From assembly GCA_002419215.1 (NCBI GenBank), contig DIFQ01000057.1:1-17144 (forward strand): DNA of 17,144 bases. The letters run 5' to 3'. The translations under genes and the position numbers were made by a program. The notes under the pieces were generated by a model. That model searched no databases, was not told where the DNA came from, and worked only from the letters and a program-made list of their open reading frames with translations. The DNA comes from Syntrophaceae bacterium UBA5744. Its GTDB lineage: Bacteria > Desulfobacterota > Syntrophia > Syntrophales > UBA2192. Below, piece after piece: positions 13,478 to 17,144 of the stretch (position 1 is the stretch's first letter; each line of letters opens with the position of its first letter).

Positions 13478-13506
13478 AATCTAGTACTTTGAAAATTGAA
13501 AGTCAA
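13478..13506 (-). promoter_or_regulatory. Promoter for csp and its leader
   Basis: On the minus strand TTGACT (13506-13501), a 17-base spacer and TAGATT (13483-13478), in AT-rich DNA. Five of six -35 positions match the sigma-70 consensus and four of six at -10. Transcription would start near 13471. Confidence 0.6.
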
Positions 13507-13579
13507 GGATTAATCTCCGGGGGGTTCAGACGTCTTTCTCCCGGCGCCGGGGGCATTGCGGCCGAAGAGATAATATTCC

Positions 13580-13608
13580 TTGACTTCATGGCGGTTCGGA
13601 TGTTTGAT
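13580..13608 (+). promoter_or_regulatory. Candidate promoter for the small RNA
   Basis: TTGACT at 13580-13585, a 17-base spacer and TTTGAT at 13603-13608. The -35 is good and the -10 is weaker (4 of 6). It points away from the csp promoter. Confidence 0.4.
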
Positions 13609-13614
13609 GAAAAC

Positions 13615-13723
13615 GAAGTCTCGATTTACCCGTGGCAGGGATGCCCGTCAGGAAACGATCCGCATGCGGATCGGCACTTGTGATTGGTTCCCCGTCTCTC
13701 GTTGACGAGAGATGGGGTTTTTT
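13615..13723 (+). ncRNA. Candidate small RNA or leader RNA with CsrA-like hairpin
   Basis: A predicted transcript of about 110 bases from the promoter at 13580 to the terminator at 13690. It contains GGCA-GGGA-TGCC (13634-13645), a 4-bp stem presenting GGGA. This resembles the CsrA/RsmA target ACARGGAUGU with the outer A-U pair replaced by G-C. Next comes a perfect 18-base palindrome, CGATCCGCATGCGGATCG (13656-13673), and then the terminator. I recognise no Rfam family. No protein frame here looks real. It is either a free small RNA or an attenuated leader of the gene at 13757. Confidence 0.4.
13690..13723 (+). terminator. Strong intrinsic terminator upstream of the 118-residue gene
   Basis: CCCCGTCTCTCG (13690-13701), TTGA loop, CGAGAGATGGGG (13706-13717): 12 pairs with one G-U, followed by six T (13718-13723). 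It ends 33 bases before the start of the next gene on the same strand. Confidence 0.9.
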
Positions 13724-13756
13724 ATCCGCCCTGCCTCAAAGGAAGGATCAAAGGCA

Positions 13757-14113
13757 ATGACCGAAGACCTGCTGGATTATTGGGTCAGGCTGATCAAGCC
13801 GTTTTTCCCGACGAATGCCTGGATTGTCACGCGCTACTCGGGGGACGACCATATCATCGAGATCGACTGGAAACTCGACGACGACCCGGAACAGCCCAAC
13901 CGGCGTTCCCGGAAAATCCAGATCACGATCTCCGACGGGGCCATTGAAGATTACCTCGACAAGAACAAGAAAGAGCGTGAAGAATTTGAAATCGGCCTCA
14001 AAAAGCTGATCCATGAACGGTACAGTCATCCCGCTCCCGATGAACCGATTCGCCGGGGCGCCTCCGGGTCGACGGACAAGCTGCTCATCGCGAAGGGCAC
14101 GCTCAACGCATGA
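13757..14113 (+). CDS. Hypothetical protein, 118 residues
   Basis: A soluble acidic/basic protein starting MTEDLLDYWVRLIKPFFPTN. The first 60 residues appear to be alpha/beta: 'AWIVTRYSGDDHIIEIDWKL' and 'RRSRKIQITISDGAIEDYL' give strands and a helix. Residues 68-90 are a charged helix (NKKEREEFEIGLKKLIHERY). A short low-complexity tail follows. I do not recognise the family. The start at 13757 is chosen over an in-frame ATG at 13712 because the latter lies inside the terminator stem, whereas AAGGAAGG precedes 13757. Its expression may depend on read-through of the terminator at 13690 or on a promoter I cannot see. It is followed by a G/C hairpin and then a new promoter. Confidence 0.7.
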   Translation: MTEDLLDYWVRLIKPFFPTNAWIVTRYSGDDHIIEIDWKLDDDPEQPNRRSRKIQITISDGAIEDYLDKNKKEREEFEIGLKKLIHERYSHPAPDEPIRRGASGSTDKLLIAKGTLNA

Positions 14114-14120
14114 TGACGGG

Positions 14121-14142
14121 GGGCGGCCCGCAGGGACCGCCC
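14121..14142 (+). terminator. G/C hairpin after the 118-residue gene
   Basis: GGGCGGCCC and GGG-A-CCGCCC pair over nine positions with one bulged A and a 3-base loop. It starts 8 bases after the stop codon. Only GGTTT follows, so termination would be weak or factor-assisted. Confidence 0.4.
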
Positions 14143-14151
14143 GGTTTCCCC

Positions 14152-14180
14152 TTGACAATCCCCCCTCTCTGTTTCTTAAT
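14152..14180 (+). promoter_or_regulatory. Sigma-70-type promoter for the lipoprotein gene
   Basis: Perfect TTGACA at 14152-14157, a 17-base spacer and CTTAAT at 14175-14180 (4 of 6). The transcript would carry a leader of about 260 bases (see next entry). Confidence 0.5.
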
Positions 14181-14186
14181 AGCAAT

Positions 14187-14446
14187 AAGCCGATGCTTCT
14201 TTCAGGCTGCGTCCCGCAAGGTTCGGGGACCGATCGCCGATTTCCAATCCTGTCTCTTCCGGACCCCCTCATCCCCGACCCGGTCAATCCCGCAAACCAA
14301 CCTTCTCACGAACCGTCCCCTGTCATCAGCCCGATGCGTCTCATCGGGTCGTGATCCATTGGCTGCTCGCTCCGCTGCGGAGCCGTCCGGCGGGGCGAGC
14401 GGGAAAACGGTAACCGAAGAGCCTTCAAGGAAGGAGGGTGTGCCTC
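14187..14446 (+). other. Long pyrimidine-rich leader with hairpins
   Basis: No gene is supported here. A perfect hairpin CCCGATG-CGTCT-CATCGGG lies at 14330-14348, followed by a GC-rich fold in which CTCGC and GCGAG near 14368 and 14395 can pair. The first half is C/T-rich with few purine runs. I recognise no riboswitch class. Confidence 0.35.
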
Positions 14447-14974
14447 ATGAGAGCGATGTCGAAGATCGTGCTTGCGGCCCTGTTGATCGGGCTCGTGTCC
14501 GGCTGCTGCGTCAAATTCGAGGACGTGGCGCCCGGGACGCAATACCCCGTCGGTCAAACCTTCTACACGAGCGGAACCAACATCACCGTCGAGCAGTTTC
14601 AATGGGCAAACGCCACCTGGACGACCAGCGGGAAGGCCAGGATCGATGCCACGAACCACGCCAGGGGGACGGGCAGGGAAATCAACGCCAACAATGTCAA
14701 TCTGCGCTTCAAGTTCGACTACCCCCTGAAGAAGATCACGCTGAAGTTCGCCGAACTGGGCGGAAACAACAACATGATGGTCAACGGTGATTTCCGCAAC
14801 GTGGGCAATCTGGTCTCCCTGAACGGCTCGAGCGTTGGGGGGGTGACCGTGACGGTAACCGCCACCGCCGTCGGGGGCAACTCGTACGGGATCATCGTGC
14901 TGGACGGGGCCATCAGGGAGTTCAGCATCGGGGGCCAGGAACTCTGGCTCGACGACATCTGCCCGACGAAGTAA
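14447..14974 (+). CDS. Secreted lipoprotein with a C-terminal beta-rich domain
   Basis: A 175-residue lipoprotein: signal MRAMSKIVLAALLIGLVSGC with lipobox VSGC and Cys20 as the acylation site. The mature part is strand-rich and low in charge, with long runs such as NVNLRFKFDYPLKKITLKF, GGVTVTVTATAVGG and IIVLDGAIREFSIGGQELWLDDI. This is a jelly-roll or carbohydrate-binding-like beta sandwich. The closing 'GGQELWLDDIC' resembles the end of secreted PEP-CTERM-like or lectin-like domains, but no family is recognised with confidence. The start is fixed by AAGGAGGG 8 bases before ATG; a GTG three codons upstream is less likely. It is probably anchored in the envelope. A short G/C hairpin follows the stop (14977-14997). 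Nearby genes give no functional hint. Confidence 0.75.
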   Translation: MRAMSKIVLAALLIGLVSGCCVKFEDVAPGTQYPVGQTFYTSGTNITVEQFQWANATWTTSGKARIDATNHARGTGREINANNVNLRFKFDYPLKKITLKFAELGGNNNMMVNGDFRNVGNLVSLNGSSVGGVTVTVTATAVGGNSYGIIVLDGAIREFSIGGQELWLDDICPTK

Positions 14975-15049
14975 TCCGGCCGCAGGGGCCGGCCGGAATG
15001 CGGCGGCAGGTAATGCCTTGCCCGCGCCCGTTCAGAAAGGAGGCAGGCC

Positions 15050-15487
15050 ATGGAAGAGATCAACCGCATCCTTGCCGTCAGCCGGATGACGCGACACTGC
15101 CGGAAGGCGGTCCGCTTCGGGGTCTCGCTTGCCCGTCAATACGGCGCCGTCCTTTCCGTGCTGCACGTCGTCGAGAACCCCTTCAAGAAGGGATGGAATC
15201 TGCCCACGATCGCGTACGAGGAGCAATACCGGAAGGAGCTCGACAGGATCAAGGCGGAACTGGATGAGATCGTCAGCCAGGAGCGGGAGAAGGGCATGAC
15301 GATCCTCGAGGTCATCGAGGAGGGCGAGCCGAAAGAGGAGATCCTGAAGGCCATCCGGAACGGGAACATCGACCTGGTGATCCTGCTCGCCCATGAAGAG
15401 GGCCGCCTGGAGCACTTCCTCTACGGCCGCGGCACAGACAGCATTATCCGCAAGATGCCCTGCTCGATCCTGCTGGTCAGGGAATAG
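15050..15487 (+). CDS. Universal stress protein family protein
   Basis: A 145-residue single UspA-type domain. The N-terminus 'INRILAVSRMTRHCRKAVRFGVSLARQYGAVLSVLHVV' has the family's beta1-alpha1-beta2 pattern; the C-terminal part has 'DLVILLAHEEGRLEHFLYGRGTDSIIRKMPCSILLVRE', the usual end 'G.....I....CsvLvV'. The ATP-binding motif G-x2-G-x9-G-(S/T) is not clearly intact: 'EEGRLEHFLYGRGTD' keeps only parts, so it may be of the non-ATP-binding kind. The start has AAAGGAGGCAGG directly upstream. Usp proteins act in the cytoplasm in stress and starvation responses. The gene follows the lipoprotein by 75 bases, and no clear promoter or terminator separates the two, so it may be cotranscribed with the lipoprotein gene. 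Confidence 0.85.
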   Translation: MEEINRILAVSRMTRHCRKAVRFGVSLARQYGAVLSVLHVVENPFKKGWNLPTIAYEEQYRKELDRIKAELDEIVSQEREKGMTILEVIEEGEPKEEILKAIRNGNIDLVILLAHEEGRLEHFLYGRGTDSIIRKMPCSILLVRE

Positions 15488-15493
15488 GGGCAG

Positions 15494-15536
15494 GCTGCTT
15501 CGCAGCAGTGACCGGTGGCCAGTGACCGGTGACCAG
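15494..15536 (+). repeat. Small hairpin and 14-base tandem repeat
   Basis: GCTGC-TTC-GCAGC (15494-15506) is followed by AGTGACCGGTGGCC (15507-15520), AGTGACCGGTGACC (15521-15534) and a partial third unit. It lies just after the Usp gene. It is a typical short intergenic repeat, with no gene supported between 15488 and 15773. Confidence 0.5.
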
Positions 15537-15773
15537 TGAAAAAGGCAAGGAGCCGGGAGGTTTTGAAAGCCGGCGGCGGACGTGGATCTGCGCCCCTGAC
15601 GCAATCAACGGCAGGGGCTTTCCTTTGTTCCGGGCCCCGGCAAGGGGATGAATCGGCCTCGCCGCGCCTGTGGCCCGCCAAAAATCCGCTTTCGTATCGA
15701 GCGGGATTGCGTTATGAACGACACAGGCTTGCCGTATTCACGGGGATGGAAAAGAACATCAAGGAGGGAAAGA

Positions 15774-16463
15774 ATGAAAACAGTTGCAAAAATGATGCTG
15801 GCGGTCGTGATTGCCCTGTTGCTCGAAATGCCCGGGACATCGGCGGCGGAGATCCAGTATTCGGGGTTTTTCGGCAACCCCTCCGTCTATGACCTTCTGA
15901 AGCCCGGGCCCGAAGGAGGGGCCAAGCTGCGTTGGATAAAGGCCGGTGTGGACCCGAAGAAATACGACACGTTCATGGTGGACAGCGTCATCTTCTACCT
16001 TGCGGACCACTCCGACTACAAGGGGATCGATCCCCAGGAGATGAAGGAGCTGGCCGATGCGTTCAACAGGGACATCGTGACGGCCTTCAAGGACAAGTAC
16101 CCGATCGTGGCAGATCCCGGGCCTAACGTTGCGCGGCTCCGCATCGCCATCACGAACATCAAGCAGAGTCGGCCCGGCGTGAGCGCCGTCACGTCCGTCA
16201 TTCCCGTCGGGATCGGCATCAGTCTTGTCAAGAAGGGCGCAACCGGGGGCTGGTCCGGAAGCGGCGAGACCGGTGTCGAGATGATGGCCCTGGACAGCCA
16301 GACGAACGATATCCTGCTGCTCGCGGTGGACGAGAGGAAAGCCGAGTTCGAACAGCGTTTTTCGAAATGGGGCTCGGCTACGGACGCCTTCAAGTTCTGG
16401 TCGGAACTGTGCGTCAGGTTCATCGACAATGCCAGGGGAGTGAAGAGGGAGCCGAAGAAATAG
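15774..16463 (+). CDS. DUF3313-family exported protein
   Basis: A 229-residue protein with a cleavable signal (MKTVAKMMLAVVIALLLE, cleavage near TSAA-E). The mature protein opens 'IQYSGFFGNPSVYDLLKPGPEGGAKLRWI' and carries 'KYDTFMVDSVIFYL', a helical 'MKELADAFNRDIVTAFKDKYPIV' and 'ARLRIAITNIKQSRPG', in the order found in DUF3313 proteins (PF11769). The 'GxSGSGETGVEMMALDSQTNDILLLAVDERK' stretch in the second half is also typical of the family. DUF3313 proteins are predicted periplasmic or lipid-linked; their function is not established. There is no lipobox Cys, so this one is likely soluble in the periplasm. The start is set by AAGGAGGGAAAG before ATG. The gene is closed by the terminator at 16548. 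Confidence 0.8.
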   Translation: MKTVAKMMLAVVIALLLEMPGTSAAEIQYSGFFGNPSVYDLLKPGPEGGAKLRWIKAGVDPKKYDTFMVDSVIFYLADHSDYKGIDPQEMKELADAFNRDIVTAFKDKYPIVADPGPNVARLRIAITNIKQSRPGVSAVTSVIPVGIGISLVKKGATGGWSGSGETGVEMMALDSQTNDILLLAVDERKAEFEQRFSKWGSATDAFKFWSELCVRFIDNARGVKREPKK

Positions 16464-16514
16464 AGGGTCAAGGGGGCAGGGTATAGGGTGTAGGAAACAG
16501 TCAACTACCTGTAA

Positions 16515-16530
16515 ACAAAATGGATTTTGT
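16515..16530 (+). other. AT-rich inverted repeat after DUF3313
   Basis: ACAAAAT and ATTTTGT separated by GG. It is a small hairpin in the spacer before the main terminator, of unknown significance. Confidence 0.3.
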
Positions 16531-16547
16531 AATAACCGGATTTATTG

Positions 16548-16575
16548 AAAAGCCCTGCCTGATGGCAGGGCTTTT
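16548..16575 (+). terminator. Intrinsic terminator of the DUF3313 gene
   Basis: AAAAGCCCTGCC (16548-16559) and GGCAGGGCTTTT (16564-16575) form a perfect 12-bp stem with a 4-base loop and T-rich flanks. The A-rich 5' arm also lets it act in the other direction. Confidence 0.9.
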
Positions 16576-16619
16576 GCTTCTTGCTTTTTCCATATTTGAC
16601 GACTATCTTGTTGGGCACG

Positions 16620-17144
16620 ATGATGGAACTCAATCCCGGAATGACGCTCTCTCCGGTTTACCTGGAAATCTTTTCTTCCGCCGGTCGTATCTTCGTTTTC
16701 TTCGCGGCGATCCTCGCCCAGATCTACATCATTGCGCGCATCCGGCAGGCCTTCCGGTTCCCGGAGCGCTCCGGGGGCTTCCGCTCCCGTGCCGTCGTGG
16801 CGGCAGGGACCGCCGTGGTGCTTCTCTTCGCCCTGGGCGGGTACGTGATGGCCACCCCCATTTCCTGGGTAGACCCGCCCCGTGCGGTGCAGTTGCTGGT
16901 TTTTTATCTTCCGGCCGTGTGGGTCGTCGGGTCGATCTCCTCGGCCCTGATCCTGATCCTGTTCCGGGGTGCCGGTGATCTCGGGCGCAGGGCGGCCCGG
17001 ATACGCCGGGACCTTACCGGCAAGCCGCATGACGCCGTCGTCGACACGGGCCGGCGCCGCTTCCTGCAGGCGGGGGCGGGCGCGCTGGCCGTGGCGCCCT
17101 TTGTCCTTTCGGGCTATGGCGCCGCCTACGCGGGCAGGGCCTAC
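16620..17144 (+). CDS. Partial multi-spanning membrane protein, probable metallophosphoesterase N-terminus
   Basis: The frame is open from an ATG at 16620 to the last base of the window: 175 residues, C-terminus missing. Predicted membrane helices lie at about residues 22-40, 57-78, 88-114 and 150-172. The last follows a twin-arginine-like motif, GRRRFLQ (residues 144-150), with a basic region before it (RRAARIRRDLTGK). This architecture, a few helices, then an RRRFLQ helix, then an external domain, is seen in some YkuE/YaeI-like metallophosphoesterases, whose 'SDxHxG' motif would come just past the window edge. That identification is inference; the visible part has no metal-binding motif. 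The ribosome site is poor and other starts are possible (TTG at 16608 or 16611). It is downstream of a terminator, so it has its own promoter. Confidence 0.6.
   Translation, partial: MMELNPGMTLSPVYLEIFSSAGRIFVFFAAILAQIYIIARIRQAFRFPERSGGFRSRAVVAAGTAVVLLFALGGYVMATPISWVDPPRAVQLLVFYLPAVWVVGSISSALILILFRGAGDLGRRAARIRRDLTGKPHDAVVDTGRRRFLQAGAGALAVAPFVLSGYGAAYAGRAY

Noticed and set aside
13465..13683. A 72-codon plus-strand frame between csp and the 118-residue gene
   Set aside because: It has a TTG start, no ribosome site, and spans both promoter candidates; an RNA explanation fits better.
15507..15536. A CRISPR-like array in the 14-base repeats
   Set aside because: The repeats are directly adjacent without spacers, and there are only two full copies.

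Overview
The window is a GC-rich bacterial chromosome segment. It holds about 20 supportable protein genes, several clear intrinsic terminators, and no rRNA, tRNA, CRISPR array or transposase that I can see. Gene content points to a member of the former Deltaproteobacteria (Desulfobacterota, perhaps Syntrophales-like): a GlrK/QseG/GlrR-type sigma-54 two-component operon, PAS repeats of an RPC-containing type, a PA2779-family small membrane protein, a two-ACT-domain protein, and G/A-rich 'gtgaagaagtga' intergenic repeats. This placement is inference from gene families, not from a marker gene.

Layout. 1-2379 (minus strand, less GC-rich than the rest): a membrane-anchored WD40-like propeller gene tightly coupled to a class 3 lipase gene, then a strong hairpin terminator and a 56-residue hypothetical gene. 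2380-3094 has no convincing gene. 3095-5092 (minus): a triple-PAS protein and an RsbRD-N-type sensor domain protein, both without an output domain, preceded by an unusual ATTAGG/CCTAAT operator-like array. 5627-7387: an unrecognised 108-residue protein (minus), a secreted proline-rich protein with three 16-residue repeats (plus), and a two-ACT-domain protein (plus). 7457-8751 (minus): a PA2779-family protein, a small InlB-type repeat domain protein and a stand-alone receiver. 8985-12296 (minus): histidine kinase, lipoprotein and sigma-54 activator in the glrK-qseG-glrR order known from enterobacteria. 12574-13331 (minus): a small hypothetical gene and a cold-shock protein with a long structured leader. 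13580-17144 (plus): a candidate small RNA, a hypothetical gene, a lipoprotein, a universal-stress-type protein, a DUF3313-family secreted protein and the start of a multi-spanning membrane protein that runs off the end and is probably a metallophosphoesterase.

How the genes work together. The centre is an envelope-sensing regulon core: GlrK would sense at the membrane with help from the QseG-like lipoprotein and phosphorylate GlrR, which activates sigma-54 promoters. Other signalling parts (receiver, PAS-only protein, RsbRD-N protein, CspA, USP) suggest a stress and regulation neighbourhood rather than a metabolic operon.

The most original signals are in the non-coding DNA. Between the csp gene and the gene at 13757 there are two divergent promoter candidates. 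One feeds a csp leader that contains an internal terminator-like hairpin followed by seven T. The other feeds a transcript of about 110 nt that ends at a near-perfect terminator and carries a hairpin resembling a CsrA/RsmA binding site. Three unrelated genes also end in hairpins with the same GGCCGTCC/GGACGGCC stem.
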